DNA of 64,000 bases. Origin: Keguizhuia sedimenti (GTDB lineage: Bacteria; Pseudomonadota; Gammaproteobacteria; Burkholderiales; Burkholderiaceae_D). The stretch spans positions 62,001 to 126,000 of the forward strand of contig JAUYVH010000002.1 in assembly GCA_030715135.1 (NCBI GenBank), in the 5' to 3' direction. Under the pieces are notes generated by a model. The model was not told the DNA's origin, did not search any database, and saw only the letters and a program-made list of their open reading frames with translations. Positions 9,512-19,934 of the stretch are shown piece by piece. Each line of letters begins with the position of its first letter. Positions within the stretch are counted from its first letter, which is position 1. The position numbers and the translations under genes are program-made.

Positions 9512-10660
9512 CTATTTCAGTTCACCCAAAGTCACGTCGAGTGTTAACGCACTGCCCTTGCGCCATATCTCCGCCTTGACGTTTGCTCCCGGCCTGCTGC
9601 CGCCGACAAATCTTGCAAGGTCGGCTGATTCACGTATCTCCTGGCCGTTCAGCGACAGAATCACGTCGCCGGGCTGTATGCCCGCCTTGTCCGCCGGGCC
9701 GCCCTGCTGCACTGCCGAGACCAGTGTGCCTTTGGGTTCCTTCAGTCCAAAGGCAGCCGCAAGATCGACGGTCAGTTCCTGCACGCGTATGCCGATCCAG
9801 CCGCGCGTGACCTTGCCCGATTCGCGCAGTTGCTTAGATATGTCGATGGCGATATTGATGGGTATCGCAAACGCAATGCCCATGTAGCCGCCGGTCTGGC
9901 TGTAGATCTGGGAATTGATGCCGATGACTTCGCCGGTGGTGCTGAAGAGCGGACCGCCGGAATTTCCCGGATTGACCGCGACGTCGGTCTGGATGAAGGG
10001 AACATAGCTTCCATTGGGAAGCAGACGCCCTTTTGCGCTGACCACGCCGACGGTGACGCTGCTTTCGAATCCAAAAGGGGAGCCAATCGCCGCCACCCAT
10101 TCGCCGGGTTCCACGCGCTGCGGATCGCCGATTTTCACGAACGGCAGATCCTTGCCGTCGATCTTGAGCAATGCCACGTCCGTGTACGGATCAGCGCCCA
10201 CGACCTTGGCCCGATATTCTTTTTTATTGGTCAGCTTGACCGATACTTCGTCCATGTTCGCGATCACATGGGCATTGGTCAGCACATATCCGTCCGGACT
10301 GATGATGAATCCCGACCCAAGCCCGACGATTGGCGCTTCACCGGTATCTGGCATTCCGCCGAAGCGCTTGAAGAATTCCTGCAAGGGATGCCCCGGCGGA
10401 AGCTGCGGAACGCCCTGTGCGACGGGCGCACGCGACACGCTGATGTTGACCACTGCGGGCCCCTGCTGCTTGACCAGGCTGACGAAGTTCGGCAAGGAGA
10501 TGGATGGCGCCGCAGCGGGAGCCGGCTCGGGCGCGGTGGCCTGAGGAACCTGCGGTTGCGGCGATTCCCTTTGTTCATCGGAACGGGAGCAGGCAAGCAG
10601 GATGAATGGAAAAGTCAGTAAGACCGCATGTTTGCGGAACTTCTTTTGCATTGTTCTCAT
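9512..10660 (-). CDS. HtrA/Do-family serine protease with one PDZ domain, probable lipoprotein
   Basis: A 382-residue protease. The chymotrypsin-like domain carries the His of TNAHVI, the Asp of YTDVALLKID and the Ser of NPGNSGGPLF. A single PDZ domain closes the protein (about 290-380, GWIGIRVQ onward), as in DegS/AlgW; DegP and MucD have two. The N-terminus has a hydrophobic stretch ending in LLAC, a likely lipobox, followed by a Pro/Gln/Ala-rich linker. This suggests a periplasmic, membrane-tethered protease for misfolded proteins. I chose ATG 10660, with GGAGAC just upstream; the frame is open back to 10780. The neighbouring genes give no functional link. Confidence 0.88.
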   Translation of the reverse strand: MRTMQKKFRKHAVLLTFPFILLACSRSDEQRESPQPQVPQATAPEPAPAAAPSISLPNFVSLVKQQGPAVVNISVSRAPVAQGVPQLPPGHPLQEFFKRFGGMPDTGEAPIVGLGSGFIISPDGYVLTNAHVIANMDEVSVKLTNKKEYRAKVVGADPYTDVALLKIDGKDLPFVKIGDPQRVEPGEWVAAIGSPFGFESSVTVGVVSAKGRLLPNGSYVPFIQTDVAVNPGNSGGPLFSTTGEVIGINSQIYSQTGGYMGIAFAIPINIAIDISKQLRESGKVTRGWIGIRVQELTVDLAAAFGLKEPKGTLVSAVQQGGPADKAGIQPGDVILSLNGQEIRESADLARFVGGSRPGANVKAEIWRKGSALTLDVTLGELK

Positions 10661-10933
10661 ATTGTCTCCAATGTCCTGCCGGTTCACCCGAAACCGCCCT
10701 CGTCGGTTTGACAGCAATACCAAGGAAAATTCATCGGCCGAACAGGCGAGTTCGGCATTAGCACTATCCGGGATGGCCAAGCTGCGGCGAACCCGCCGTC
10801 ATAACTCATTGGCCTTCGCCTGGTTGAGTTAAAACAAATTCCCGGCGGCATGTACTACCCGAAGCTGAACATTCTTAGCGGCGGTTTATCCAATTTCGAA
10901 GCATCGCCACTAAAAAATCCAACAAGGAATCCA

Positions 10934-11806
10934 ATGACTATTCCGGGCTTGCACGGCTTGAAGCCGCTGGACCTGATCAGACAATCGTTCAAGGCATTCA
11001 ATGAAGACGACATGTCCACGTATGCCTCTGCCCTGGCCTACCAGATTCTTTTTTCGCTGTTCCCGTTTTTCATATTCCTGATTGCGCTGGTCAGCACCCT
11101 GCAATTGCCGGATTTCATGATGTGGCTGCGGCAACAGGCGGAAATGTTTTTACCGGAGCAGGCAATGAACCAGGTCAATACGGTATTGAACCAGCTTCAG
11201 CAACCGCGCGGCGGCCTGTTGTCTGTCGGTGCCATCGTGGCTCTGTGGACCGCATCGGCCGCGGCGCGCGCGACGATGAATGCGTTGAATGTGGCATATA
11301 ACGTCAGGGAAGGCAGGCCGGCCTGGAAGATCTATCCTCTCTCGATTTTCTATACGCTGGTCGTGGCCGCCATGCTGATCGGCTCGGCGGCACTCCTGCT
11401 TGTCGGGCCGCAGGCAATGGACTGGCTATCAAGGCAGATCGGATTCGAGCAATTCTTCGTCACCATATGGGCATGGATGCGCTGGCCGATCGCGCTGTTC
11501 CTGCTGTCCTTGAGCGTGGCGGTGGTTTACTATTCCGCGCCCGACGCACAGCAGAAGTTCCGCTTCATTACGCCGGGGGCAATCCTGTCGGTGATCGTAT
11601 GGGTGCTGGCTTCGCTCGCATTCGATTTCTACATCAGGAATTTCGCGGACTACAACGCCATGTACGGCAGCATCGGGGCAGTCATCATCCTGCTCCTGTA
11701 TTTTTATATCTCTTCGGCTGTGCTTCTTTTCGGCGCTGAAATCAATGCGGTGATCGAACATCACTCGCCTTCAGGAAAGAATTCCGGGCAAAAAAACTTG
11801 CCATGA
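10934..11806 (+). CDS. YihY/BrkB-family inner-membrane protein (copy 1)
   Basis: A 290-residue polytopic protein of the YihY/UPF0761 family (once called RNase BN). Six membrane helices are visible, starting at about 40. The family features include the early DDMSTYASALAYQILFSLFP segment and the late YNAMYGSIGAVIILLLYFYISS segment. No enzymatic role is established for the family; transport or envelope roles have been proposed. I chose ATG 10934, with AAGGA upstream; the frame is open from 10850 but the extra 28 residues do not look native. A second, clearly different family member lies at 13320-14219. Confidence 0.85.
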   Translation: MTIPGLHGLKPLDLIRQSFKAFNEDDMSTYASALAYQILFSLFPFFIFLIALVSTLQLPDFMMWLRQQAEMFLPEQAMNQVNTVLNQLQQPRGGLLSVGAIVALWTASAAARATMNALNVAYNVREGRPAWKIYPLSIFYTLVVAAMLIGSAALLLVGPQAMDWLSRQIGFEQFFVTIWAWMRWPIALFLLSLSVAVVYYSAPDAQQKFRFITPGAILSVIVWVLASLAFDFYIRNFADYNAMYGSIGAVIILLLYFYISSAVLLFGAEINAVIEHHSPSGKNSGQKNLP

Positions 11807-11976
11807 CGAATTATCCTCTTGACGCATCCTGCGATCGACGTGCCGCAAAGAAGAATATGCCCGGCTTCATTCTTCGGCCGGGTAAGGAGAACCTGTATTT
11901 TTTCCGCTTGTCTATCATTAGTCGTTTTTCTTCATGAGCTTGCGTATCGACGACAAAAGCAAAGCGGAGAATCGGC

Positions 11977-13128
11977 TTGAAAAATACTCAGAATCAAAAA
12001 ACCGGAAAATTTTCTGCCACGGCGCAGCGCATGCTTGACTTGCGGGAAGCCATTTTCTCGGAATGGGAAAAACGCGTACGTGCCAATATCGAACATGCCC
12101 GGGACCTGCCGCACCCGCTTTTGATAAACACCTTTCCCGCATATTTTTCCAGGCTGGTGGAGGCGGTTTCTCCGGGCTTTCCGCGGAAAATCGCTACGGA
12201 TACCAATACTATTGCCATTGAGCACGGCGGGGAAAGGGCCCGGCTGACCAATTATGATCCGCGTGCCGTCATCGCCGAATTCCAGCATCTGCGCTGGGCC
12301 ATCCTGGATGTGCTGCAAAAGCATGGTGTACATTTCAGCGCGGATGAATTTTATATATTCAATGCATCCATCGATGCCGCCATATGCGAGTCTGCCACTG
12401 CGTATATGCTCACGCAGTCTGCATTCCGGGAACAATTTGTGGCCGCCCTTACGCATGATTTGAGAAACCCCCTGCACAGCATCATTACCGCGGCCGAACT
12501 CATCCTGCGCACGGACGACCCGGAGAAAATACGCGAACTGGCAGGCAAAGTCATCGAAAACGGCCATCGCATAGACCGGATGACAAAGGACATGCTTGAT
12601 TGCGCCTTATTTCAAAACGGTGAGCGCCTGACGCTGAACCTGTCGTGCTTTGATATCCTGGAGCTCGCACGGGAAGTCTGCGAGCAGGCGGCTATAAACA
12701 GCCAATCCCGGATTGAATTGAACGGCGAAGCTGCGGAAGGATGGTGGGACCGCGATGCAATCAAAAGAGCGATAGAAAACCTGATCGGAAATGCCGTGAA
12801 ATACGGCGCTCATGACGAACCGGTGAAGGTTCATATCAGTCCCCAGCACGAGCGGGTCACCATATCCGTACACAACAAGGGCGACCCGGTTGACCCGGAA
12901 CAGATGGAATCGATATTTCAGGTATTCAGACGCACCGAAGCGGCCAAGTCAGGAAACCGGCAAGGCTGGGGCATAGGCTTGCCTTATGTACGCAGCGTCG
13001 CGGAAAGTCACGGAGGCAGCGTGGTAGTCGACAGCTGCGTTGCGCGCGGCACCACCTTCATCATCGATTTGCCGGTCGATGCGCGGCCTTATCAGGGAAC
13101 GCCGACGCTCAATAGTCTTACGAAATAA
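11977..13128 (+). CDS. Sensor histidine kinase with an RsbRD-type N-terminal domain
   Basis: A 383-residue soluble kinase without membrane helices. The N-terminal 145 residues resemble the RsbRD_N domain, the globin-like helical module of stressosome RsbR proteins (segments SEWEKRV, RLVEAVS, FQHLRWAILDVLQ). A HisKA domain follows, with His160 in ALTHDLRNPL. The HATPase domain has N-box RAIENLIGNAVKYG and G-box GWGIGLPYV. No receiver gene is adjacent, so its partner must be elsewhere. It lies between two YihY-family genes. RsbRD_N is my reading of a weakly conserved helical domain, and a profile search would settle it. Confidence 0.8.
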   Translation: MKNTQNQKTGKFSATAQRMLDLREAIFSEWEKRVRANIEHARDLPHPLLINTFPAYFSRLVEAVSPGFPRKIATDTNTIAIEHGGERARLTNYDPRAVIAEFQHLRWAILDVLQKHGVHFSADEFYIFNASIDAAICESATAYMLTQSAFREQFVAALTHDLRNPLHSIITAAELILRTDDPEKIRELAGKVIENGHRIDRMTKDMLDCALFQNGERLTLNLSCFDILELAREVCEQAAINSQSRIELNGEAAEGWWDRDAIKRAIENLIGNAVKYGAHDEPVKVHISPQHERVTISVHNKGDPVDPEQMESIFQVFRRTEAAKSGNRQGWGIGLPYVRSVAESHGGSVVVDSCVARGTTFIIDLPVDARPYQGTPTLNSLTK

Positions 13129-13319
13129 AAACACGCCTTCTCAAGAGAATGAGCTTCGCTTGCTGTGTGCACATTCATGGGAAAGGACAAGGCAGTTGTC
13201 TGCGCATATCTCCGCGCCATTGCCTATCGCCTGGCGATGCTGCCTGCATTGATAACAATGAAGTATGCGCAACGGAAAAACTGTGTCCGTCTTTCCGCTT
13301 TCGATTGATCCCGGCCCAT

Positions 13320-14219
13320 TCAACCCAGATCCGTCCGGAATTCCTCCGGTTCGAAGCTCCGTCCCCATTTACCGATACTTTCAAATTCCGCAATCACCTG
13401 CGCGCCATACAGCAGCAGGATCGCGCCGATCTCGAGCGAAAGCAGCACCACGATCGTGGTGGTAAGCGATCCATACACCACGCTGACCTGAGACAGCGAA
13501 GCCAGGTACCAGATCAACAGGTGCCGGGTAATTTCCCACAGCACTGCGGCAGTGATTCCGCCGATCAGAGCATGACGCCAGGACAGGCGTCCGACCGGCA
13601 TGACCATGTAAATCGAAGTCAGCAGCAGGACTTCTCCTGCAAATCCCAGCAGGTACAGCAGGATGCCGGACAGGAGGCCGAGCGACCAGCTTTGTCCGAG
13701 AAGCAGGATACTTTCTTTGCCCAGGACCTGCAGCGCCCCGGCGACTACAGTCACGAGCAGGATCCCGATTCCCAGCGAGAGGATATAGCAATACGGCAGG
13801 AAGGCCGATATCAGGAAATGGCGGCGATGGATGGCCACACGATGATTGAAGATCACCGACATGGCGTTTTCCAGGGCGGTAAACGCGAGCGAACTGAAAA
13901 AGAGCATGGTGAGAAGCAGTACCCAGCCGATAAAGTGCCGGTCGGTCAGGAAGTTCGTCAGTTCGGCAAGAATGGATTTTGACTGGCTGGGGACAATCCA
14001 TTCCAGGTAACGCCCCAGCGTGAGCAGCAACTCGGTTTCATCGACCACATGCGACAGTGCGATCACGATCAGCATCAGCAAAGGCACGATGGAGAGCAAG
14101 GCATAATAGGCAACTGATCCTGCCAGCAGCAGCCCCTGGTTGGCGCGAAACGCTTTGAGTGTTCGCAGGAAAAATTTCCATGGATTACGCAGAACAAAGT
14201 CTGCTTCGCGACTTAACAT
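13320..14219 (-). CDS. YihY/UPF0761-family inner-membrane protein (copy 2)
   Basis: A 299-residue polytopic membrane protein of the same family as the one at 10934-11806, but only distantly similar to it. Features are the N-terminal RTLKAFRANQGLLLAGSVAYYALLS stretch, about six hydrophobic helices and the terminal GSLTTTIVVLLSLEIGAILLLYGAQV region. It is convergent with the kinase at 11977-13128. The function of the family is not established. The ATG at 14219 has no strong ribosome-binding site. The C-terminal tail is charged and short (GRSFEPEEFRTDLG). Confidence 0.85.
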   Translation of the reverse strand: MLSREADFVLRNPWKFFLRTLKAFRANQGLLLAGSVAYYALLSIVPLLMLIVIALSHVVDETELLLTLGRYLEWIVPSQSKSILAELTNFLTDRHFIGWVLLLTMLFFSSLAFTALENAMSVIFNHRVAIHRRHFLISAFLPYCYILSLGIGILLVTVVAGALQVLGKESILLLGQSWSLGLLSGILLYLLGFAGEVLLLTSIYMVMPVGRLSWRHALIGGITAAVLWEITRHLLIWYLASLSQVSVVYGSLTTTIVVLLSLEIGAILLLYGAQVIAEFESIGKWGRSFEPEEFRTDLG

Positions 14220-14434
14220 GTCAAATCAGTAAGGCTTAATGATTTACGGGATTTCCTGGAATTAATTTTGCATGCAGGTGTCGATCAGGATCGGCATGCG
14301 CTTTTCACTATTTTGACCAAGTTTCGGCTTGCGCATGCGTAAAGATGCACTATTTATTGATCACGCTTATGCATGAAGGAAATAAGCGGACAGGCAATGT
14401 TTCAGAACTTTAAACTGTTTTTCAGGCAAGTGTC

Positions 14435-15826
14435 ATGACAATGAGCGCAATCAGCATTTTCGACCTCTTCAAAATCGGCATAGGTCCATCCAGTTCGCAT
14501 ACCGTAGGTCCGATGCGTGCGGCGCTCCTGTTTGCCCGGCATTTGCAGGACAGCGGGATCCTGGCACAGGTTGCGCAAGTAAAGGTTGATCTCTACGGCT
14601 CACTGGGCGCAACCGGGAAAGGCCACGGTACCGACAAGGGCGTGATGCTGGGACTCATGGGGCATGCACCGGACATGGTCGATCCGGACAACATTCCCGT
14701 GTTACTAAACGAGCTACGCACTACAGGAACACTGAATTTGCTGGGTCAGCACGGCATCCCATTCAGGGACGCGGAACACATCGGCTTTTTCCGGCACGAA
14801 GTGCTCAAGGAACATCCGAACGGGATGAAATTCCAGGCATTCGACCATGCGGGAAATACATTGGCGGAAAAAACCTATCTTTCCGTAGGCGGCGGATTTG
14901 TCCTGCCCCAGGGGGCCATGGACGCACCTTCTTCGGAAGACGGCTGTCCCATTCCCCATCCCTTCGATACCGGCGACAAGCTGCTGAAAATGTGCGCCGA
15001 ATCCGGCAAGACCATTGCACAAGCCATGCTGGAGAATGAAACATGCTGGCGCCCCGAGCAGGAAGTGAGAGCAAACCTGTTGCGCATCTGGGAAGTCATG
15101 CAGGACTGCGTCAGGCGCGGATGCCATGCATCGGGCGAATTGCCGGGTCCGCTCAAGGTGCGCCGGCGTGCGCCGGACCTGTATGCGCAGCTATCGCAGA
15201 CCCATGCCGGCGAGGCAGCCGACCCGCTTGCCGCGCTCGACTGGCTTAACCTGTACGCCATGGCCGTCAACGAGGAAAACGCTGCCGGCGGACGCGTCGT
15301 CACCGCGCCGACCAATGGCGCGGCCGGCATCATCCCCGCGGTGCTGCACTATTACCAGCGCTTCATTCCCGGTGCGAACGAGGATGGCATTGCCACCTTC
15401 CTGCTGACGGCCGGCGCAATCGGTATTCTCTACAAGCTGAATGCCTCGATCTCCGGTGCAGAAGTCGGCTGCCAGGGCGAAGTCGGCGTTGCCTGCTCGA
15501 TGGCAGCAGGCGGATTGTGCGCAGCCCTGGGCGGCAGCAATGAACAGGTCGAGAACGCCGCAGAGATCGGCATGGAACACAACCTGGGCCTGACCTGCGA
15601 CCCGGTGGGAGGACAAGTGCAGATCCCATGCATCGAGCGCAATGCCATGGGCGCGGGCAAGGCGGTCAATGCGGCGCGCATGGCGCTGCGCGGCGACGGC
15701 ACACACTACATCTCGCTGGACATGGTGATCAAGACCATGAAGGAAACCGGTGCGGACATGAAAACCAAGTACAAGGAAACCTCGCGCGGCGGCCTCGCCC
15801 TGGCGGTCAATATCGTGGAATGCTGA
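14435..15826 (+). CDS. sdaA: L-serine ammonia-lyase (single-chain, iron-sulfur type)
   Basis: A 463-residue enzyme that converts L-serine to pyruvate and ammonia using a [4Fe-4S] cluster. The N-terminal beta domain (about 1-155) begins with [22 protein letters not shown], diagnostic of the family. The C-terminal alpha domain (about 185-463) has the conserved [20 protein letters not shown] loop and cysteines in [17 protein letters not shown] and LTCDPVGG, which are the likely cluster ligands. Length matches E. coli SdaA/SdaB. It is a monocistronic unit, convergent with metR. Two ATGs at 14435 and 14441 are possible starts, and neither has a strong Shine-Dalgarno sequence. Confidence 0.95.
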   Translation: MTMSAISIFDLFKIGIGPSSSHTVGPMRAALLFARHLQDSGILAQVAQVKVDLYGSLGATGKGHGTDKGVMLGLMGHAPDMVDPDNIPVLLNELRTTGTLNLLGQHGIPFRDAEHIGFFRHEVLKEHPNGMKFQAFDHAGNTLAEKTYLSVGGGFVLPQGAMDAPSSEDGCPIPHPFDTGDKLLKMCAESGKTIAQAMLENETCWRPEQEVRANLLRIWEVMQDCVRRGCHASGELPGPLKVRRRAPDLYAQLSQTHAGEAADPLAALDWLNLYAMAVNEENAAGGRVVTAPTNGAAGIIPAVLHYYQRFIPGANEDGIATFLLTAGAIGILYKLNASISGAEVGCQGEVGVACSMAAGGLCAALGGSNEQVENAAEIGMEHNLGLTCDPVGGQVQIPCIERNAMGAGKAVNAARMALRGDGTHYISLDMVIKTMKETGADMKTKYKETSRGGLALAVNIVEC

Positions 15827-15903
15827 TTTGCCGGATACAAGCTTGCCTGCCGCTCGCTCGCCATAGCTGTCGCAGGGAATCGTAAGCAGCCTGCATGCGG
15901 CAG

Positions 15904-16827
15904 TTATCCGAGCAACTGGATTCCATCGAGAGTGCGGGCACATTGTTCGCGTATGACGCGTACAAAATCCCTGACATACGGCTTGTCCTGCAAGTTGGCC
16001 GGGGCTGATACATACAAATCGTTCCACAAGCCTTTGCTGCCGATCCTCTTTCCCAGCACGTAGTCGTAATCCAGATAATTCTTCAAGCCCCAGTTCGGCA
16101 GCGCAGCCAGTCCGCGCCGGCTGGCAACCAGTTGAACGATGGCCACCGTCAGTTCCGCGGTGCGCCGGGTAAAGCCGATCTTTGCAGGCCAGAGCACTTC
16201 GCGGATCAGGTCAATGCGCTCTTCCGGCACTGGGTAAGTAATCAGGGTTTCTCCTTCAAAGTCCCTGGCATCCAGCCGCTTTCGCGCGTGCAGCGCATGC
16301 TTCGGCGGCAGTACGGCCAGGATCTCGAAGCGAAAGAGCGGAAACTCGGCATACTCCGGCGCGGGCAAACGCTGCGTTCCGATCACGAGGTCCGCCTTGC
16401 TGGTGCGCAGCAGCCTGGCCGGATCGCTGTGAAAGCCGGACACCAGGTCGATTTCCACTTCCGGCCAGCGCCGCCGGAATTCATCCATTACCGGCATCAG
16501 CCAGTCGAAGCATGTATGGCATTCCAGCACCACGCGCAACTGTCCCGCACTGCCCTGCGACAGCCGCAATGCATCGCGATCCGCCTCCTCCACCATGGGC
16601 AACACCGCATCCGCCAATTGCAGCAGACGCGTTCCCGTCGCAGTAAAGGCAATCGGCACGGACTTGCGTTCGAAGAGCGGAACGCCGTACAGGTCTTCCA
16701 GCAACTTGATCTGATGTGATAAGGCAGATTGCGTGAGATTGAGCAGTTGCGCGGCGCGGATCAGGCTTCCTGCCGAGCGCAAGGCGTTCAGGGTTCTCAG
16801 GTGGCGCAGTTCGATTCTGGAAGTCAT
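15904..16827 (-). CDS. metR: LysR-family regulator of methionine synthesis
   Basis: A 307-residue LysR-type regulator. The N-terminal winged helix (1-65) has [32 protein letters not shown]. The effector domain follows (about 90-295). It is divergent from metE with 174 bp between the starts, the classical metR-metE arrangement in which MetR with homocysteine activates metE and represses itself. The protein resembles MetR along its length (for example [15 protein letters not shown]). A candidate binding site is listed at 16930-16940. Confidence 0.92.
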   Translation of the reverse strand: MTSRIELRHLRTLNALRSAGSLIRAAQLLNLTQSALSHQIKLLEDLYGVPLFERKSVPIAFTATGTRLLQLADAVLPMVEEADRDALRLSQGSAGQLRVVLECHTCFDWLMPVMDEFRRRWPEVEIDLVSGFHSDPARLLRTSKADLVIGTQRLPAPEYAEFPLFRFEILAVLPPKHALHARKRLDARDFEGETLITYPVPEERIDLIREVLWPAKIGFTRRTAELTVAIVQLVASRRGLAALPNWGLKNYLDYDYVLGKRIGSKGLWNDLYVSAPANLQDKPYVRDFVRVIREQCARTLDGIQLLG

Positions 16828-16929
16828 GTCTTGGGATCAGCGTTTGCGAAAGGTGCATCTGGATACCGCGACGGCAGATGGATTGTCCGGCATCTGGCTT
16901 TCTGTATTAGAAATTTTCATACTTATTCG

Positions 16930-16940
16930 GAAAAACTTTC
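16930..16940. promoter_or_regulatory. Candidate MetR half-sites GAA-N5-TTC
   Basis: The metR-metE intergenic region contains GAA, five bases and TTC at 16930-16940. This has the spacing of the enterobacterial MetR consensus TGAA-N5-TTCA, with both outermost bases changed (G instead of T, G instead of A). A shorter related palindrome, GAAATTTTC, is at 16910-16918. Both lie 60-90 bp upstream of the metE start. Use by MetR is an inference from position and pattern. Confidence 0.35.
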
Positions 16941-17001
16941 GTTTGAATTATATGCCAGGCCGCACCAAACTTGGCCTTTTGATTACTGGGGCATCACCGA
17001 C

Positions 17002-19341
17002 ATGGCAAACATACATACGCATATCCTGGGTTTTCCGCGCATCGGTCATCAGCGGGAACTGAAGTTCGCTCTGGAAAAATATTGGAGCGGCGACATTTCG
17101 ACCGAAACGCTTGAACAGACGGGCAGCACACTGCGCCAGCGCCATTGGGCATTGCAGAAGGCGATGGGCATGGATCATGTGAGCGTGGGAGATTTCGCCT
17201 TCTACGATCATGTCGCCAACCATATTCAGCTTCTGGGCTGCGAGCCTGAGCGTTTCGGATTCAGCGGCGAAGAAAACGATCTGGACCGCTACTTCACCAT
17301 GGCGCGCGGCATCGCCGGCGAATCTTCACAGTCCTGCTGCGCGCATCACGGCAACAGGAATGCGCTGGAAATGACGAAATGGTTCGATACCAACTACCAT
17401 TACCTGGTGCCGGAATTCACTGAGCATACGCGTTTCTCGGTCGCTTCGGAACGGCTGTTCAATGAGGTGCGCGAGGCGCAGGAGCTCGGCCATTCCGCCA
17501 AGGCGGTACTGATTGGCCCCCTGACTTTTCTGTGGCTCGGCAAGGAAAAGACTGGAGGTTTCGAACGCCTGTCGCTGCTGGACCAACTGATCCCGGTGTA
17601 CTGCGAGATCCTGCATCGCCTGAAAAGCATGGGTGTGGAATGGGTACAGATTGACGAACCCATTCTGGGGGTGGACCTGCCCGCCCCATGGCGAAATGCT
17701 TTCGAACGTACGTACTGGCAGCTCGCTCAGAACGGCGTCAAGCTGATGCTGGCGACATACTTTTCCACACTGGAGGAAAACCTTCGCATGGCCTGCATGC
17801 TGCCAATCGCCGGCTTGCATATCGACGCGGTGCGCGCACCGAACGAGTTGTTCATTGCATCCGACTGGCTCGCGGATCACAAGATTCTCTCCGCAGGAAT
17901 CATCGACGGCCGCAATGTCTGGCGTGCCGACCTGGACCAGGCGCTGGCTCAGTTGCAGCCGGTACTGGAAAAGCGCCGCGGCAATCTCTGGCTTGCGCCC
18001 TCCTGCTCTCTCCTGCATGTGCCGGTCTCGTTGGCTCAGGAAACCGGGCTGGATACGGAAATCCGTTCCTGGCTTGCCTTTGCCGAGGAAAAAATGGATG
18101 AGCTGAAAACGCTGAAGGAAGCGCTGGAGCCCGGCTCCGCCGAACCCGCGGGGCTTCTTGCAGCGCGCGCAGCCAATATGGCGCGCCGCTCCAGTCCGCG
18201 CATACACCGGCCGGAGGTCATGGAAAAGCTGCAGACGCTGCCTGCCGGGATCGATGCGCGCAAATCGTCTTTCCCGGTCCGGCAGCGCCTGCAGCGCGAG
18301 CGCTTCCGTTTGCCCGGTTTCCCGACCACGACGATCGGGTCGTTTCCGCAAACGCCTGCCATCCGTTCAGCGCGACTGGCACTCAGGAACGGAAGCATGG
18401 CCCCCGAGCTTTACGAACAACAGATGCAGCATGAGATCGCCTACGCGGTGAAAAAACAGGAAGAACTGGGAATCGACGTGCTGGTCCACGGCGAAGCGGA
18501 ACGTAACGACATGGTGGAATATTTCGGCGAACAGCTCGATGGATTCGCGTTCACGGGCCGCGGCTGGGTACAGTCCTACGGCTCGCGTTGCGTCAAGCCG
18601 CCGATTATCTATGGCGATGTGCGGCGTCCCCATGCCATGACGGTCAAGTGGGCAAGCTATGCACAGAGCCTGACGAAACGCCCGATGAAAGGCATGCTGA
18701 CCGGCCCGGTCACCATCCTGCAATGGTCCTTTGTACGGAACGACCAGCCGCGTGCCCGGACCGCGCTGCAGATTGCACTCGCCATGCGCGACGAAGTGAC
18801 GGACCTGGAACGCGCCGGCATAGGCATCATCCAGATCGACGAACCGGCAATCCGCGAAGGATTGCCGCTGCGGCGTAGCGGGTGGAAGGATTACCTGGAC
18901 TGGGCGACGCGTGCGTTTCGTATCTGCGCAAGCGGCGTGGACGATTCCACGCAGATCCATACGCATATGTGCTACGCGGAATTCAATGACATCCTGCCTG
19001 CCATTGCCGCGATGGATGCCGATGTCATCACCATCGAAACAAGCCGCTCCGACATGGAATTGCTGCGCGGGTTCGGACAGTACAGCTATCCGAATGAGAT
19101 CGGCCCCGGCGTCTATGACATTCACTCGCCGCGGACGCCGAGCGTGGACGAAATGACCGGTTTGCTGCGCAAGGCCGCTGCCGTTATTCCAAGGGAAAAT
19201 TTATGGGTCAATCCCGACTGCGGTCTGAAGACAAGGAAATGGGATGAAACAGAATCCGCCTTGCGCAGAATGGTCGAGGCCGCACGGCAGGTGCGCGCCG
19301 AAACCTGCAAGGCTCCGGAATCACAAGTTCAGCACCTGTGA
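17002..19341 (+). CDS. metE: Cobalamin-independent methionine synthase
   Basis: A 779-residue enzyme that transfers the methyl group of 5-methyltetrahydropteroyl-triglutamate to homocysteine. The N-terminal half begins with the family signature [22 protein letters not shown]. The catalytic C-terminal half (from about 440) carries the zinc ligands: His and Cys of HTHMCYAEF, a Glu, and Cys of [10 protein letters not shown] took ATG 17002 because it aligns with the usual MetE N-terminus. The frame is open back to 16729, but that part overlaps metR and is not MetE-like. No strong ribosome-binding site is visible. A long hairpin spans the stop codon. Confidence 0.95.
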   Translation: MANIHTHILGFPRIGHQRELKFALEKYWSGDISTETLEQTGSTLRQRHWALQKAMGMDHVSVGDFAFYDHVANHIQLLGCEPERFGFSGEENDLDRYFTMARGIAGESSQSCCAHHGNRNALEMTKWFDTNYHYLVPEFTEHTRFSVASERLFNEVREAQELGHSAKAVLIGPLTFLWLGKEKTGGFERLSLLDQLIPVYCEILHRLKSMGVEWVQIDEPILGVDLPAPWRNAFERTYWQLAQNGVKLMLATYFSTLEENLRMACMLPIAGLHIDAVRAPNELFIASDWLADHKILSAGIIDGRNVWRADLDQALAQLQPVLEKRRGNLWLAPSCSLLHVPVSLAQETGLDTEIRSWLAFAEEKMDELKTLKEALEPGSAEPAGLLAARAANMARRSSPRIHRPEVMEKLQTLPAGIDARKSSFPVRQRLQRERFRLPGFPTTTIGSFPQTPAIRSARLALRNGSMAPELYEQQMQHEIAYAVKKQEELGIDVLVHGEAERNDMVEYFGEQLDGFAFTGRGWVQSYGSRCVKPPIIYGDVRRPHAMTVKWASYAQSLTKRPMKGMLTGPVTILQWSFVRNDQPRARTALQIALAMRDEVTDLERAGIGIIQIDEPAIREGLPLRRSGWKDYLDWATRAFRICASGVDDSTQIHTHMCYAEFNDILPAIAAMDADVITIETSRSDMELLRGFGQYSYPNEIGPGVYDIHSPRTPSVDEMTGLLRKAAAVIPRENLWVNPDCGLKTRKWDETESALRRMVEAARQVRAETCKAPESQVQHL

Positions 19342-19354
19342 TTTTTCCGGAGCC
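19311..19354. repeat. Inverted repeat spanning the metE stop codon
   Basis: GGCTCCGG at 19311-19318 pairs with CCGGAGCC at 19347-19354. The next AATCACA pairs with TGTGATT, leaving only a small bulge. The hairpin includes the metE stop at 19339-19341. No T-run follows, so it is more likely an mRNA 3'-end protecting structure or a Rho-assisted end than a classical terminator. Confidence 0.55.
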
Positions 19355-19391
19355 GGACTGCAATACGACCGCCGCACGTCACACGCAGAAC

Positions 19392-19934
19392 CTAGCGTCT
19401 GCGCTGTGACATCTGTCCGAGCGCAATCGCCAGTGCTGCGCCGCCCAGGGCTTTGACCAGAGTCGGATTCTGCGCATAGAACCGGCTCATCTGATCGACG
19501 ATCCCCGGATTCTGTTGCTCCGCACGCGCCGCCAATTCCTGCACTTCGTCGGGACTCAGGTTCTCGACATCTTCCGGCCGCACGTCTGCGCTTTGCTGGC
19601 CAGCCACGCGGTTCAGCAGCCCGCCCAATGCACCGCCGCCCATTCCTCCTCCAAGGAGGGAGCCAATGGCGGAGGGGCCAAGCGCGCCCAATAGCTGGCC
19701 GAGCATGCCGCTTCGCTGCTGTGGGTCCGCCTGTCCGAAAAGTTGTCCGACCATGGCGCCGAACGGCGGCGTCTGGTCCGAGCGAAAGGCCGCGCTAAGT
19801 CCGTCTGCGAGCGCTTCATTCGGAGTGTGCTGCGCAATCTCGTCGAAATCCTGCTCCACCTTGCGGGGCGGCTCATTCGGATTGATGTTGCCGTACTGCT
19901 GAAGAATATTTCCTATATCGAATCCCAAACCCAT
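19392..19934 (-). CDS. Hypothetical protein with a glycine-rich centre
   Basis: A 180-residue protein of unknown function. The first 60 residues are acidic and asparagine/glutamine-rich (QQYGNINPNEPPRKVEQDFDEIAQ). The middle (about 75-110) is hydrophobic and glycine-rich (LLGALGPSAIGSLLGGGMGGGALGGLL). The C-terminal third has an acidic helix (VENLSPDEVQELAARAEQQ), a hydrophobic segment and a basic tail RRR. No signal peptide is seen. The glycine-rich core recalls YidB/DUF937-like proteins, but I do not claim membership. The gene is convergent with metE and starts at an ATG preceded by GGAGGCC. Confidence 0.7.
   Translation of the reverse strand: MGLGFDIGNILQQYGNINPNEPPRKVEQDFDEIAQHTPNEALADGLSAAFRSDQTPPFGAMVGQLFGQADPQQRSGMLGQLLGALGPSAIGSLLGGGMGGGALGGLLNRVAGQQSADVRPEDVENLSPDEVQELAARAEQQNPGIVDQMSRFYAQNPTLVKALGGAALAIALGQMSQRRR

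Noticed and set aside
11859-11882. CCCGGC/GCCGGG hairpin after the first YihY gene
   Set aside because: Six-base stem with a loose loop and no immediate T-run; too weak to call a terminator.
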